From Phytoamicus setariae (GTDB lineage Bacteria > Pseudomonadota > Alphaproteobacteria > Rhizobiales > Rhizobiaceae), in assembly GCF_016722925.1 (NCBI RefSeq), contig NZ_JAEQNC010000011.1, forward strand, positions 62,001 through 126,000: DNA of 64,000 bases, given 5' to 3'. Numbering within the stretch: the stretch's first letter is position 1; each line of letters opens with the position of its first letter. A program made the position numbers and the translations under genes. Below the pieces are notes generated by a model, which did no database searches, was not told where the DNA came from, and worked only from the letters and a program-made list of their open reading frames with translations. Shown piece after piece: positions 1 through 9,190 of the stretch.

Positions 1-1
1 G

Positions 2-1993
2 CTCCCGGATTATCGGCGGATCACGTCGCTTCAGCATTCCGATCTGGTTGCTGCGATATACAAGGACGTTGTCCGGCGTGGCGCTGTCGATGAGGCGTTC
101 GTTGCCGAGCAGGTTCGCAGGGCGGATCGCACCGATGGTGAAATTGACACGCTTTCGGCACGTATTGCGCAAATCAGGACTTGGACCTATGTGTCAAACC
201 GGCCGGGCTGGCTTGCAGACCCGGTGCACTGGCAGGAAAAAACGCGCGCCATCGAGGATCGTCTCTCAGATGCGTTGCATGAAAGATTGACCAAACGCTT
301 CGTCGACCGCAGGACATCTGTGCTCATGAAGCGGCTAAGAGAGAATGCTATGCTGGAAGCTGAAATCAGTGTGAATGGCGATGTCTTTGTCGAAGGACAT
401 CATGTGGGACAACTGTCGGGCTTCCGGTTTGCGCTGGCAGGCGGTGCCGACGGCCAGGATCTCAAGGCGGTGGAAAATGCCGCCGGCAAGGCGCTGGCGC
501 TGGAGTTCGAAGCACGTGCAGCGCGTCTGCATGCGGCGGGCAACAACGATCTGGCCTTGTCCAGCGATGGGCTGGTCCGCTGGCTCGGCGAACCAGTCGC
601 CAAGCTGACCGCGTCTGACCACATTATGCGGCCGCGCGTGGTTCTGCTGGCTGACGAGTTGCTCTCCGGTCATGCCCGTGAGCATGTCCAGGCGCGCATC
701 GAGCGCTACCTCAACCATCATATCGCCACCGTTCTCAAGCCGCTGGACGACCTTATCCGCGCCGAGGATTTGCAGGGCATCGCCAAGGGTCTTGCCTACC
801 AGATCGCTGAAAATCTCGGCGTGCTGTTTCGTCGCGATGTTGCCGAAGACGTCAAGACGCTGGATCAGGAAGGCCGTGCATCCATGCGCAAATACGGCAT
901 CCGTTTCGGTGCCTACCACGTTTTCATGCCGGCACTGCTGAAGCCCGCGCAAGCGGAACTGATCACCCTTCTCTGGGCTCTCAAAAACGACGCACTGACG
1001 AAGCCCGGTTATGGTGACCTGATTCCGGCGCTGGCCGCTGGCCGCACGTCGATCGTCACCGACAATTCCTTCGAGCGCAATTTCTACCGTCTCGCCGGCT
1101 TCCGCTTCCTCGGCAAGCGCGCTGTGCGCATCGATATTCTCGAGCGGTTGGCTGATCTCATCCGTCCGCTGCTGCAATGGAAGCCGGGCGCACCGGCACG
1201 TCCTGAAGGCGCCTATGACGGCCGCCGGTTCATGGCAACACCGTCCATGCTGTCGATTCTCGGCGCCACCGCCGACGACATGGAAGAAATCCTCAAGGGA
1301 CTGGGCTATCGGGCCGACAGTGTTACGGCTGACGAAGCGACCGTGCATCTGGCCGCAACTGCTCCCGCCGCAGCCCAGCCCGCTGCTCCTGCGGAGGAAA
1401 CCGCGGCCGGCTCGGAAGATCCGGCAACCGGCGAAGCCGAAGCCACGGAAAGTGTTACAGAGCCCGCCGCTGCCGCCGAAAACGCAGACGAAGCACCCGC
1501 GGCAACCGAATCGGCCGAGCCTGCTGTGGCCGAAGAGCCCAAGAGCGACGCTGCTGAAGCCGTCGCCGTGGCAGAAGGCGAAGCTGTCCCGCAGGAAGAA
1601 AAGCGCGTATTGTTGTGGCGGCCGGGCGGCGGAAAGCCGGACAGCCAGAACCGCGACAATCAAGGCGCAAACCGCCGCGACAATGCAAATCGCGACAACC
1701 GCCGCAACGATCGGCAGGGCGAACATCGTGGCCAGCCGCGCGAGCGGGCAGAAGGCCGCAAGGATGGCCGGCCTTCGGACAATCGCGAGCCTCGCGGTGA
1801 CCGTCAGCCACGTGGAGATCGCCCGGGCAACGAGCATCGCGGCGAAAACCGGCATTCCGGACCAAAGCGCGACAAGCAGGATCGCAACCAGCCGCAACGC
1901 TTCGACGCGAAGCCGGCCCGCAAGGACAAGCCGGTCGACCCGGATTCGCCCTTCGCAAAGCTCGCGATCCTCAAGGAGCAGATGAAGAAGTAA
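2..1993 (+). CDS. RNA helicase-related protein (SUV3/MgpS-like), C-terminal part
   Basis: The reading frame is already open at the left edge, so the ATPase core lies outside the window and only about 663 C-terminal residues are present. The visible part resembles the region after the helicase core in SUV3/MgpS-type DExH proteins of rhizobia. It is followed by an Ala/Glu-rich low-complexity stretch (about 1330-1600) and a long Arg/Asn/Asp/Gly-rich tail (about 1625-1930) that is probably disordered and RNA-binding. It ends with a compact segment containing DPDSPFAKLAILKEQMKK. The gene ends 6 bases before an S4-domain RNA-binding gene, and both probably act on RNA. The function comes from family resemblance; helicase motifs cannot be checked here. 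Confidence 0.75.
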   Translation, partial: LPDYRRITSLQHSDLVAAIYKDVVRRGAVDEAFVAEQVRRADRTDGEIDTLSARIAQIRTWTYVSNRPGWLADPVHWQEKTRAIEDRLSDALHERLTKRFVDRRTSVLMKRLRENAMLEAEISVNGDVFVEGHHVGQLSGFRFALAGGADGQDLKAVENAAGKALALEFEARAARLHAAGNNDLALSSDGLVRWLGEPVAKLTASDHIMRPRVVLLADELLSGHAREHVQARIERYLNHHIATVLKPLDDLIRAEDLQGIAKGLAYQIAENLGVLFRRDVAEDVKTLDQEGRASMRKYGIRFGAYHVFMPALLKPAQAELITLLWALKNDALTKPGYGDLIPALAAGRTSIVTDNSFERNFYRLAGFRFLGKRAVRIDILERLADLIRPLLQWKPGAPARPEGAYDGRRFMATPSMLSILGATADDMEEILKGLGYRADSVTADEATVHLAATAPAAAQPAAPAEETAAGSEDPATGEAEATESVTEPAAAAENADEAPAATESAEPAVAEEPKSDAAEAVAVAEGEAVPQEEKRVLLWRPGGGKPDSQNRDNQGANRRDNANRDNRRNDRQGEHRGQPRERAEGRKDGRPSDNREPRGDRQPRGDRPGNEHRGENRHSGPKRDKQDRNQPQRFDAKPARKDKPVDPDSPFAKLAILKEQMKK

Positions 1994-1999
1994 TCGACG

Positions 2000-2398
2000 A
2001 TGGCTGACCAGCCCGCGACCCAACGCCAGCGCATAGACAAATGGCTGTTTTTCGCGCGCATCGCGAAATCCCGCACATTGGCGCAGGAATGGGTCGAAGC
2101 TGGCCATGTAACCTTGAACGGCGATAAAATTCGCCGTTCAAGCGTTGAGGTTCGTGTCGGCGATCGACTCGATGTGATGACGCGGGAACGAGACCTTGTG
2201 CTCATCGTACTTGCGCCCGGGGAGAGGCGGGGACCTTTTGAGGAGGCCCGCCATCTCTACGAGGACCAGTCTCCACCCAGGCAGACAATGAGCCGCTTCG
2301 ATCACGCCCAGCGCGACCCCGGCGCCGGCCGCCCGGAGAAGAAAGAGCGGCGTGAACTCGATCGCCTGCGCAGCAAGCGTGATTTCCATGGCGAGTAG
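2000..2398 (+). CDS. S4-domain RNA-binding protein (Hsp15/HslR-like)
   Basis: This 132-residue protein opens with an S4 RNA-binding fold: QRQRIDKWLFFARIAKSR, then the conserved core TLAQEWVEAGHVTLNG and VRVGDRLDV (residues about 8-60). The family includes Hsp15, which binds stalled 50S subunits carrying nascent chains. The C-terminal 50 residues are highly charged and rich in Arg, Asp and Glu, as is usual in rhizobial members. It starts 6 bases after the helicase stop and is probably co-transcribed with it. The role in ribosome rescue or rRNA binding is inferred from the family. Confidence 0.85.
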   Translation: MADQPATQRQRIDKWLFFARIAKSRTLAQEWVEAGHVTLNGDKIRRSSVEVRVGDRLDVMTRERDLVLIVLAPGERRGPFEEARHLYEDQSPPRQTMSRFDHAQRDPGAGRPEKKERRELDRLRSKRDFHGE

Positions 2399-2559
2399 AA
2401 AATTAAACCGAAATCACTGGATTGCAGGGCAGAAATGCAGTTTTAGCAGGGCTGCTTTTAGGATGTCGGTCCTTGCAAAGCAGGGGTAAACTGGGTACTT
2501 GACGGTCAAAATCGGGGTCATTCGGATCCCGAGATGCGGAATGTAAGCTGGAGTGTCTC

Positions 2560-2898
2560 ATGACATATGTCGTGACCGACAACTGTATAAAGTGCAAGTA
2601 CACCGACTGCGTCGAAGTCTGCCCGGTCGACTGTTTTTACGAGGGCGAGAACTTTCTCGTCATCCATCCGGACGAGTGCATCGACTGCGGTGTCTGCGAG
2701 CCTGAATGCCCCGCCGAAGCGATCAAGCCGGACACCGAGTCCGGGCTGGACAAGTGGCTGAAAATCAACGCGGAATATGCTTCCATCTGGCCGAACATCA
2801 CGCAGAAGCGTGATGCGCTTCCCGAAGCCAAGGAGATGGATGGCGTCGCAGACAAGTTCGAGCAATACTTCTCCGAAAAGCCCGGCACAGGCGATTGA
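2560..2898 (+). CDS. fdxA: 7Fe ferredoxin FdxA ([3Fe-4S][4Fe-4S])
   Basis: This is a 112-residue small electron carrier. It has two cysteine clusters: Cys9, Cys12, Cys17 and Cys21 near the N-terminus, and [11 protein letters not shown] at residues 40-50. The pattern and the C-terminal extension (residues 60-112) are those of the bacterial FdxA ferredoxins, which carry one 3Fe-4S and one 4Fe-4S centre. A GGAG ribosome-binding site lies 6 bases before the ATG. In alphaproteobacteria fdxA often sits just ahead of carD, as here. Its redox partners cannot be read from the sequence. Confidence 0.95.
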   Translation: MTYVVTDNCIKCKYTDCVEVCPVDCFYEGENFLVIHPDECIDCGVCEPECPAEAIKPDTESGLDKWLKINAEYASIWPNITQKRDALPEAKEMDGVADKFEQYFSEKPGTGD

Positions 2899-3333
2899 TT
2901 GCGTAGACGCGGGTGCTGCCGGTCGTCCGGCAGCACGACTCGTTTGCAGAATGTCGAAAGAATTACAGATCGTCGCCGTAAGCTGTCCATTTTGTACGCG
3001 ATTGGACGTAGCTATATCAACGGCGCAACGGACAGCTTGAGTCTGGGTTTTCCCCAGTCAAAGCAAATTATTGATTTCCACTGATTTTTGTGTTATTCAA
3101 GGCCCCACTGATCCCAAGGGGCAAAATTTGCCCTGACATCACGAAAGCTACGATCCCCGAATGCGGTTATTTTGAAAAATGCGCCCTTATGGTAGCCGGT
3201 TTTCATTTTGCCGCGTGCGGAGATTGTTTGCATCCACGCATATGGGTCCAGTCCATAGAAATGGCGCAACGCCTGCGCCATTCCCCGGCCGAATTGGCCG
3301 TACCCGGGCAACCGGAAGCATGTTAGGGAGTTT
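2899..3333. other. Intergenic region between fdxA and carD
   Basis: No convincing gene is seen in these 435 bases. They hold a perfect 10-bp hairpin just after fdxA (2913-2936, listed separately) and a small hairpin (CTGGG TTTTC CCCAG, near 3045). A possible promoter lies at TTGATT (3071-3076) and TTATTC (3093-3098) with a 16-base spacer, and a further hairpin GGCGCA-ACGCC-TGCGCC lies near 3261-3277 in what would be the carD leader. The promoter call is weak. Confidence 0.4.
2913..2936 (+). terminator. Hairpin after fdxA, possible terminator
   Basis: A perfect 10-bp stem GTGCTGCCGG / CCGGCAGCAC with a TCGT loop begins 14 bases after the fdxA stop. The T-run after it is poor (only TTT within CGACTCGTTTG), so it may instead stabilise the mRNA 3' end. 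Confidence 0.5.
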
Positions 3334-3912
3334 GTGAAAAGCATGACAACCCAGATCAAGAAACCTTCTACACGCCAGGGCTTCAAAACCGGTGAATCGA
3401 TCGTCTATCCTGCCCATGGCGTCGGCCAGATCGTGACCATTGAAGAGCAGGAAGTGGCCGGCATGAAGCTTGAACTTTTTGTTATTGATTTCGAAAAGGA
3501 CAAAATGCGTTTGAAGGTTCCGGTCGCCAAAGCCGTGAGCATCGGTATGCGCAAGCTTTCTGAAACGGATTTCGTTGATCGCGCCCTCAAGGTCGTGCAG
3601 GGCAAGGCCCGCGTCAAACGTACCATGTGGTCGCGTCGGGCACAGGAATACGATGCAAAGATCAATTCCGGCGACCTGATTTCGATTGCAGAAGTCGTGC
3701 GCGACCTTTTCCGTGCCGACAACCAGCCGGAACAGTCCTACTCCGAACGTCAGCTCTATGAACAGGCACTGGACCGCATGGCCCGCGAAATCGCTGCCGT
3801 CAACAAGATGTCTGAAACGGAAGCCGTTCGGCTGGTGGAAACGAACCTTGCCAAGAGCCCGCGCCGCTCAGGCAAGTTGACGGAAGAAGATGAGCAGGAA
3901 GAAGCGGCGTAA
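3334..3912 (+). CDS. carD: CarD family transcriptional regulator
   Basis: This roughly 190-residue protein has an N-terminal CarD/TRCF-like RNA polymerase-interaction domain (residues about 17-75, containing GESIVYPAHGVGQI and KLELFVIDFEKDKMRLKVP) and a helical C-terminal DNA-binding half. CarD proteins bind the RNA polymerase beta subunit and stabilise open complexes at housekeeping promoters, rRNA promoters among them. The start is ambiguous: an AGGGAG ribosome site at 3325-3330 lies 3 bases before GTG 3334 and 12 bases before ATG 3343. Related rhizobial proteins begin MTTQ, which corresponds to the ATG. A strong terminator follows. Confidence 0.93.
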   Translation: MKSMTTQIKKPSTRQGFKTGESIVYPAHGVGQIVTIEEQEVAGMKLELFVIDFEKDKMRLKVPVAKAVSIGMRKLSETDFVDRALKVVQGKARVKRTMWSRRAQEYDAKINSGDLISIAEVVRDLFRADNQPEQSYSERQLYEQALDRMAREIAAVNKMSETEAVRLVETNLAKSPRRSGKLTEEDEQEEAA

Positions 3913-3938
3913 GCCTTTCACTGTAAACTGGACTGACG

Positions 3939-3964
3939 AAAAACCCGGCCTGGCCGGGTTTTTT
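3939..3964. terminator. Bidirectional rho-independent terminator
   Basis: The stem AACCCGGCC (3942-3950) / GGCCGGGTT (3952-3960) is flanked by AAAA on the left and TTTTTT on the right. It sits between carD (plus strand) and the M48 protease gene (minus strand), which converge on it, so it can serve both. Confidence 0.85.
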
Positions 3965-3976
3965 GTTGTCTGCAAT

Positions 3977-5533
3977 TCACTCCGAAACGATCTTGACCTT
4001 CTCGCCAGCGCTGACACTGGCGCCGAGCGGCAAGCCGTTGATCAACCTGAAGAGCTCAAGCTTGCGATCCGTGCCGAGCATCCGGTCGGCGAGCGTCTGG
4101 ATGGTTTCACCGGGGTTGACGGCAACCACGCGAATGCGCAGCGGCTTCAGGTTTGCCGCCTCCGACGGGCTCAGGCGCCTGAATGTCCGGCGAAGCTGCA
4201 CGGCGGTCGCTTGGAGTGCCGCCGTGCTGCCTTTTGGCACAGCAGTCAGGAAGCGATAAATTTTCTGGCCATTGCGAACCACGGTGACATCGAAATCCCA
4301 GCGGTCTGCGGATGCCCGTGCCGTCGCCGCCGGCATGCCATTGACGAACGCAGCGCGCACGGTATCCGGCATCAAGCCGGTGACCCAACCGCTGGCGATA
4401 TACTCCGTCAGGCTGCCGCCCGACTTGTCATCTACAAGATCGAAACGGACCGCGACTTCACCCGGCCCGGTGGCCATCACGGCTTCGGCCTTGTTGTCGA
4501 TGCGGAAGCCGTCCGGCACCTCGAAGCGGATGCCAAGGTTGCCATGCATGAAAGCCTGGCCACGCACATAGCCCTCCTGCGGGCTGTCGCCGTAGAGCAG
4601 GCCATCGATGCCCTGCAGGAAGTAGTCGCGCCCCTTGTCGCCGGCCTTGCCTTCCATGCCGAACTGCCGCGCGTGCCGGCGGGCAAGATCCACGCGCTGT
4701 GGCGTGGTCGGGTGGCTGGAGAGGAAGTCGAGGCCGGGATCGGAATCGGGGTCGATCGAATTGAACCGGGAGTAGGCGCCCATTGCATCGAGGAAGCGCG
4801 CGGCGGCATAGGGGTCGTAGCCCGCCTCGCCCAGCATGCGCACCCCGATGACATCGGCCTGCAATTCCTGATTTCGAGAAAACGCTGCCAACCTCAATTT
4901 GGATCTGGCAAGTGCCTGCTTGCCTGCAAGCTCGGAGGAAAGCACCTCGGTCACCACGCGGCTGGCGATCACTTCGGCCTCTTCGCGCTGCTGGCGTTCG
5001 ATGCCGTGATTGGCGGTCACATGCGCCATCTCATGCGAAAGCACTGCAGCAACTTCAGACGCATCCGTGGCAAGCGCCAACAGGCCGCGTGTGACATAGA
5101 CATAGCCACCCGGCAGTGCAAACGCATTGATCGCCGGCGAGTTGAGGATGGTGATGCGGTAGGACTGGGACGGATTTTCAGACACGAGTGTCAGTGCACC
5201 GGTAATTCTCGCCACCAACTGCTCGGTCTTCACATCCTTGTACTCGCCGCCATAGGAGGCTACGATACGCGGATGCTCTCGCGCACCCATCTCCGCACGC
5301 GGGTCATTTTTCTGAACTTCGTCAACGATTTGCGGGGTCTGCGAAGGCGCGACGCTGGGCTCGTAACTCTGGTCGAGGATCGACTGGCAGCCGGAAAGCG
5401 CCACGGTTGTAAGAAGCACCGCAATCGAGCGCGCAAGCGCACGCCGATATGTCCGACGACCCACCCGGGTCTGCGGCACCTCGATCAATTCGCCAGCCTG
5501 TATACTCTCGACCGTCAGGGCCCTGTCCTTCAT
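3977..5533 (-). CDS. M48 family metalloprotease lipoprotein with LysM-like C-terminus
   Basis: This is a periplasmic zinc protease of the BepA/YfgC/LoiP type. The zinc motif HEMAH occurs near residue 167 within VLSHEMAHVTANHG, and a third-ligand region ELQADVIG follows. A hydrophobic segment ending in the lipobox LSGC (residues about 28-46) predicts a lipid-anchored protein. The last 50 residues (NPGETIQTLADRMLGTD) look like a LysM-type peptidoglycan-binding module. The middle part (about 330-430) is a domain of unknown role. The start is uncertain: the frame stays open to a GTG at 5584, but ATG 5533 has a nearby GGAG and gives a more usual signal peptide. A role in outer-membrane protein quality control is inferred from the family. 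Confidence 0.85.
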   Translation of the reverse strand: MKDRALTVESIQAGELIEVPQTRVGRRTYRRALARSIAVLLTTVALSGCQSILDQSYEPSVAPSQTPQIVDEVQKNDPRAEMGAREHPRIVASYGGEYKDVKTEQLVARITGALTLVSENPSQSYRITILNSPAINAFALPGGYVYVTRGLLALATDASEVAAVLSHEMAHVTANHGIERQQREEAEVIASRVVTEVLSSELAGKQALARSKLRLAAFSRNQELQADVIGVRMLGEAGYDPYAAARFLDAMGAYSRFNSIDPDSDPGLDFLSSHPTTPQRVDLARRHARQFGMEGKAGDKGRDYFLQGIDGLLYGDSPQEGYVRGQAFMHGNLGIRFEVPDGFRIDNKAEAVMATGPGEVAVRFDLVDDKSGGSLTEYIASGWVTGLMPDTVRAAFVNGMPAATARASADRWDFDVTVVRNGQKIYRFLTAVPKGSTAALQATAVQLRRTFRRLSPSEAANLKPLRIRVVAVNPGETIQTLADRMLGTDRKLELFRLINGLPLGASVSAGEKVKIVSE

Positions 5534-5662
5534 CTGCTCCGGAGTTCCCTGCGGGAGCGGGGCACCTTTATCCGATTTCACCACTTATTGCATAGCACAA
5601 ATTGCTGGGAATCCGAGGACGAGCATGAGAATAAATCAGACCATTTTGAGGCTGCGAATAGA

Positions 5663-6349
5663 TTAGGCGAAATATTTGCCTAGCCCTGCCCAACTGGTTG
5701 GGTTGCCACAATACACGACACGGCCATCGTCGATTTCGACCACTTGGTCGGCAATTCGCACAACTTCACGTCGATCATGGCTTATCATCAGCACCATCAT
5801 AGCGTTTTGCCGCTGGAGGCGCGTCAGAAGATCGCCCATCTGGTGACGCAATTCCTCGTCGAGACTGGCAAACGCCTCGTCAAGCAGCAGAAACGGGCGC
5901 CTTCGCACCAGAGCGCGTGCGAAAGCCACACGCTGTTTTTCTCCTCCCGAAAGCGCCTGGGTCATTCGTTTCTCAAATCCTGACAGCCCCACATCCGTCA
6001 GCGCACGGGAAATGGCGTCGCTGTCGCCTGCTGACAGGGTCAGCGTCGGCGAAATGCCGAGCGCGACATTTTTCTGGACGTCGAGATGGGCAAACAGATT
6101 GTGGTCCTGGAAAATGTAGGTGAGGGGGCGCTTGCCCGGTGCAATCCCGGTCACCTCCGCGCCGTTCATCGATATCGAACCGCCCGATGGTTCCTGAAAG
6201 CCTGCGATCAGGTGAAACAGGGTGGACTTGCCGGACCCGGATGCACCCGTGATTGCCACGATTTGCGGCCCCTCGAGCGCGAGGTCATAGTCAAATGTGC
6301 GGGCACCCAGATGCGCGGTCACGTGTTCCAGCCTCAGTGCCGGCGTCAT
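5663..6349 (-). CDS. thiQ: Thiamine ABC transporter ATP-binding protein ThiQ
   Basis: This 228-residue ABC ATPase has Walker A GASGSGKST (about 35-43), the signature LSGGEKQRVAFARAL (about 133-147) and Walker B FLLLDEAF. It powers uptake of thiamine and thiamine diphosphate with ThiP and ThiB. Its start overlaps the thiP stop by 4 bases, which suggests translational coupling. The operon order thiB-thiP-thiQ behind a TPP riboswitch fixes the substrate better than the protein alone would. Confidence 0.95.
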   Translation of the reverse strand: MTPALRLEHVTAHLGARTFDYDLALEGPQIVAITGASGSGKSTLFHLIAGFQEPSGGSISMNGAEVTGIAPGKRPLTYIFQDHNLFAHLDVQKNVALGISPTLTLSAGDSDAISRALTDVGLSGFEKRMTQALSGGEKQRVAFARALVRRRPFLLLDEAFASLDEELRHQMGDLLTRLQRQNAMMVLMISHDRREVVRIADQVVEIDDGRVVYCGNPTSWAGLGKYFA

Positions 6350-7944
6350 GCTGTTTCCTCTTTCTTGCGGCGATCTGTCCTTATCGCTGGTAACATCAGG
6401 ACAAGGCAGAGAGTTCCCAGGATAAGGGACAGTCCCGCCGCATCGGTTGTGCGATAGCTGCCGAGTTTTGCATAGAGCAGCGACGGCAGGGTGATGAAAT
6501 TGTCGCTGCCGAACAATGCGATTGCCCCCATGTCACCGAGAGAAAGTGCAAGTGCAAAGCTCAGCGCCGTCATCAGCGGTGATTTCAGCGCCGGCCAATC
6601 GACAATACGCAAACGCGCAAAACCATGAATATCCAGGCTGTCCGCCAACCGTGCGGTTCTCAGAGCATGCGTCTTGAGTTCAGGGCCAAGGATCCGGCTG
6701 GTGAAGGGCAGGGCCATGACGGCATTGATGGCGATCACCATCGCCACAGCCGGATTGCCGCCGACACCCGCCTTGAGGAGGAAAATGAACCAACCCGCCC
6801 CAAGCGCCAGCGGCGGTATCAGCAGCGTAAACTCCGGCAGACGAAACAGGCCGCCAATCGGCCTTGTCACGGAAAGAGAAAGTCGGGCCCGCGCAATCAG
6901 GTAAGTCAGCAGCACGGCCGAGCATCCGGCAGATGCGGCCACGATGAGGCTGGTTCGCAGCGCTTGATGAAACAGGCTATCGGTCAACAGTCGCGCGAGA
7001 TCCGATTGCGCCCCCGAAATCAGGATCGCCAGCAACGGTGTCCCGACAAAGAGGGCGAAGAGCGCAATCGTCAGGACATCACGAAGGACGGCCGGCCGGC
7101 TTTTGCCGTCGGGCCGGAAAGGTTCGCCGGCGTTGGCGGTACGATCCTGTTCGGGATCCGGAAACCAACTCAGCAGGATAAACACCAAGCCGGTCAGCGC
7201 GAGCTGCAACAGGCTGAGCAGCAGGGCCCGTGATGGGTCGAACTCGAATTTCAGTGCCTGGTAGATCGCCACCTCGAGGGTGGAAGTCGCTGGCCCGCCT
7301 CCGAGCGTCAGCACGATGGTGAAGCTTGTAATGCACAGCATGAAAATCAGGCCGGCTATTCCCGGCAGGACCCGGACGATAGCCGGCCATTCGACAAACC
7401 GGAAAAGCGAGAAGCGAGGAAAATCCAGCCCGGCGGCAAGTTGCCATTCGCGTCTCGGCACATGCGACAGCGCCCTCAACATCAGGCGAGCGGCGAGCGG
7501 CAGGTTGAAGAACACGTGCCCGAGAAGAATGCCGCCAAGGCCGTAGATCGAAAAGCCAGTGTCGATGCCTGCGATCTTCAGGAGATCGTTCACGACACCC
7601 TGCCTGCCCCAAATTTCCACCAGACCGAAAATGGCCGGCAACACCGGCAAACCCAGCGGCAGGATCATCAGCGCAACGAGCAACGACCGCCCGAGGAAAT
7701 CGTGCCGTCGGGCCATGGCGAGCGCCACCGGCAGAGCGAAAATGAGCGACAACGCGGTGGATGCGAGCGCCTGACCGATGGTGAACAGTGTCACCCCAAA
7801 GATGTAGCCGAGCGGCGGCCAGGACGAACCTCCGCCGCCGGCAATAACGAGCATCATGATCGCGACCGCACAAAAGCCGATGATCAAGGCCAGCCCGACA
7901 GAGCCGGCCAGGATCCAGATACGCGCCTCCAGAGTGCGATTCAT
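6346..7944 (-). CDS. thiP: Thiamine ABC transporter permease ThiP
   Basis: This 532-residue inner-membrane protein is built from two fused permease halves, each with about six membrane segments and an EAA-type cytoplasmic loop (first near residues 195-215, second near 440-460). The fused layout is typical of ThiP and of iron(III) permeases such as FbpB. The substrate is assigned from the riboswitch and from the neighbouring thiB and thiQ. The gap to thiB is 24 bases. Confidence 0.93.
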   Translation of the reverse strand: MNRTLEARIWILAGSVGLALIIGFCAVAIMMLVIAGGGGSSWPPLGYIFGVTLFTIGQALASTALSLIFALPVALAMARRHDFLGRSLLVALMILPLGLPVLPAIFGLVEIWGRQGVVNDLLKIAGIDTGFSIYGLGGILLGHVFFNLPLAARLMLRALSHVPRREWQLAAGLDFPRFSLFRFVEWPAIVRVLPGIAGLIFMLCITSFTIVLTLGGGPATSTLEVAIYQALKFEFDPSRALLLSLLQLALTGLVFILLSWFPDPEQDRTANAGEPFRPDGKSRPAVLRDVLTIALFALFVGTPLLAILISGAQSDLARLLTDSLFHQALRTSLIVAASAGCSAVLLTYLIARARLSLSVTRPIGGLFRLPEFTLLIPPLALGAGWFIFLLKAGVGGNPAVAMVIAINAVMALPFTSRILGPELKTHALRTARLADSLDIHGFARLRIVDWPALKSPLMTALSFALALSLGDMGAIALFGSDNFITLPSLLYAKLGSYRTTDAAGLSLILGTLCLVLMLPAIRTDRRKKEETA

Positions 7945-7968
7945 GATGCAGGGAATCCGGCTAAGTTG

Positions 7969-8973
7969 TTACTTCATGCTCATGGCAGCGAGCCATTCAT
8001 CCACCCATGCCTTGCGCTTGGCCGCAGCCTCGGCAGCCGGAATGGTCAGCGTCTTGGCCGGATGCACGAGCTTGTCGAAAACCGGGTTCAGCGGCTTGGA
8101 GGTTGCCGCAACCGGCATCATCCAGTTGTTTTCGGGAATGATGTCCTGAAAGTCCGGCCCGATCATGAATTTGAGGAATGCCTGGGCAAGTTCCTTGTCC
8201 TTCGCGGCCTTGGTGATCCCGGCAACCTCGATCTGGATCGGATGGCCTTCGGAAAACTCTACGGCCTGGTAGCGGTTCACGTTTTCGGCGATCATGTGGT
8301 AGGCGGGTGAGGTCGTATAGGACAGGACCATCGGCGCTTCGCCCTTGGTGAACAGGCCATAGGCTTCAGACCAGCCGGGCGTCACCGTCAGGATTCTTTT
8401 GCTGAGCTTTGCCCAAGCTTCCGGCGCCTTGTCGCCATACACAGATTTTACCCAGAACAGCATCCCGAGACCGGGCGTCGAGGTACGCGGATCCTCGATG
8501 ACGATTTTCTCGGCCGGATCGCCGTCGACCAGGTCGTGCAGGCTTTTCGGCGGGTTCTTGACCTCATTCGTGTTGATGATGACAGCGAAGTGCCCATAGT
8601 CGTAGGGGACAAAAACCGGATCTTCAAACCCGCCGGGCACCTTGACTGCAGATGTGTCGATGCCGTGATCGACAAACAGGCCGGTTGCCTTGGCTTCCTC
8701 GGTCAGGTTGTTGTCGATGCCGAGCACAATGTCGGCCTTCGATGCCGCGCCTTCCATCTTCAGGCGGGTGAGAAGCGCTACGCCATCGCCGAGGCTGACA
8801 TAATTGACCGTGCAGTCGCAGGACTTTTCGAATGCCGCCTTGACCTTGGGGCCGGGGCCCCATTCGGAGGTGAAGCTTTCATAGGTGTAGATGGTCAGCG
8901 ACTTCTGGGCCGCTAGTGCGGGAAGGGAAAAGACTGCGAATGCAGCGGCAGCAAATAGGGAAATCCTGCGCAT
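7969..8973 (-). CDS. thiB: Thiamine-binding periplasmic protein ThiB
   Basis: This 334-residue solute-binding protein starts with a clear signal peptide ([20 protein letters not shown], cleavage probably near residue 22). The mature part begins [20 protein letters not shown], as in ThiB and TbpA proteins that capture thiamine in the periplasm. AAGGAGG lies just before the ATG. It is the first gene of the operon and lies directly downstream of the TPP riboswitch, so expression should fall when thiamine diphosphate is abundant. Confidence 0.95.
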   Translation of the reverse strand: MRRISLFAAAAFAVFSLPALAAQKSLTIYTYESFTSEWGPGPKVKAAFEKSCDCTVNYVSLGDGVALLTRLKMEGAASKADIVLGIDNNLTEEAKATGLFVDHGIDTSAVKVPGGFEDPVFVPYDYGHFAVIINTNEVKNPPKSLHDLVDGDPAEKIVIEDPRTSTPGLGMLFWVKSVYGDKAPEAWAKLSKRILTVTPGWSEAYGLFTKGEAPMVLSYTTSPAYHMIAENVNRYQAVEFSEGHPIQIEVAGITKAAKDKELAQAFLKFMIGPDFQDIIPENNWMMPVAATSKPLNPVFDKLVHPAKTLTIPAAEAAAKRKAWVDEWLAAMSMK

Positions 8974-9028
8974 GAGCGCCTCCTTGGTTTCATAAAAAAC
9001 GGGAATAGGGCGCTTGCGATGTGCCGTC

Positions 9029-9122
9029 TAATCCCTCCGCCGGTATGAGCCGGATCAGGTTCTGCGGGTCGGTCGAAACCTCTCAGCCCAGGACCGTTTC
9101 CGGCCGAGGACACCCCGTTAGA
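9029..9122 (-). promoter_or_regulatory. TPP riboswitch (THI element) controlling thiBPQ
   Basis: On the minus strand the conserved TPP aptamer elements appear in order: CTGAGAGG (the pyrimidine-sensing CUGAGA loop, near 9079-9086), ACCTGATCCGGCTCATACC (9043-9062), and GCGGAGGGATTA (9029-9040). These match the THI box consensus. The element ends about 55 bases before the thiB ATG, so it probably acts on translation or early termination. I can see no strong terminator hairpin with a U-run after it, so translational control is more likely. Confidence 0.93.
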
Positions 9123-9190
9123 GCAAAGCGACATGTAGACCTGCATCTGGCGAATGGCAAGAGGGCGGATGAGCGAGGAGAATTCTCAGG

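Noticed and set aside
335-2107. A 590-residue open frame on the minus strand opposite the helicase gene
   Set aside because: It lies antisense to a clearly coding frame with recognised protein features and shows no domain of its own; this is expected in GC-rich DNA.
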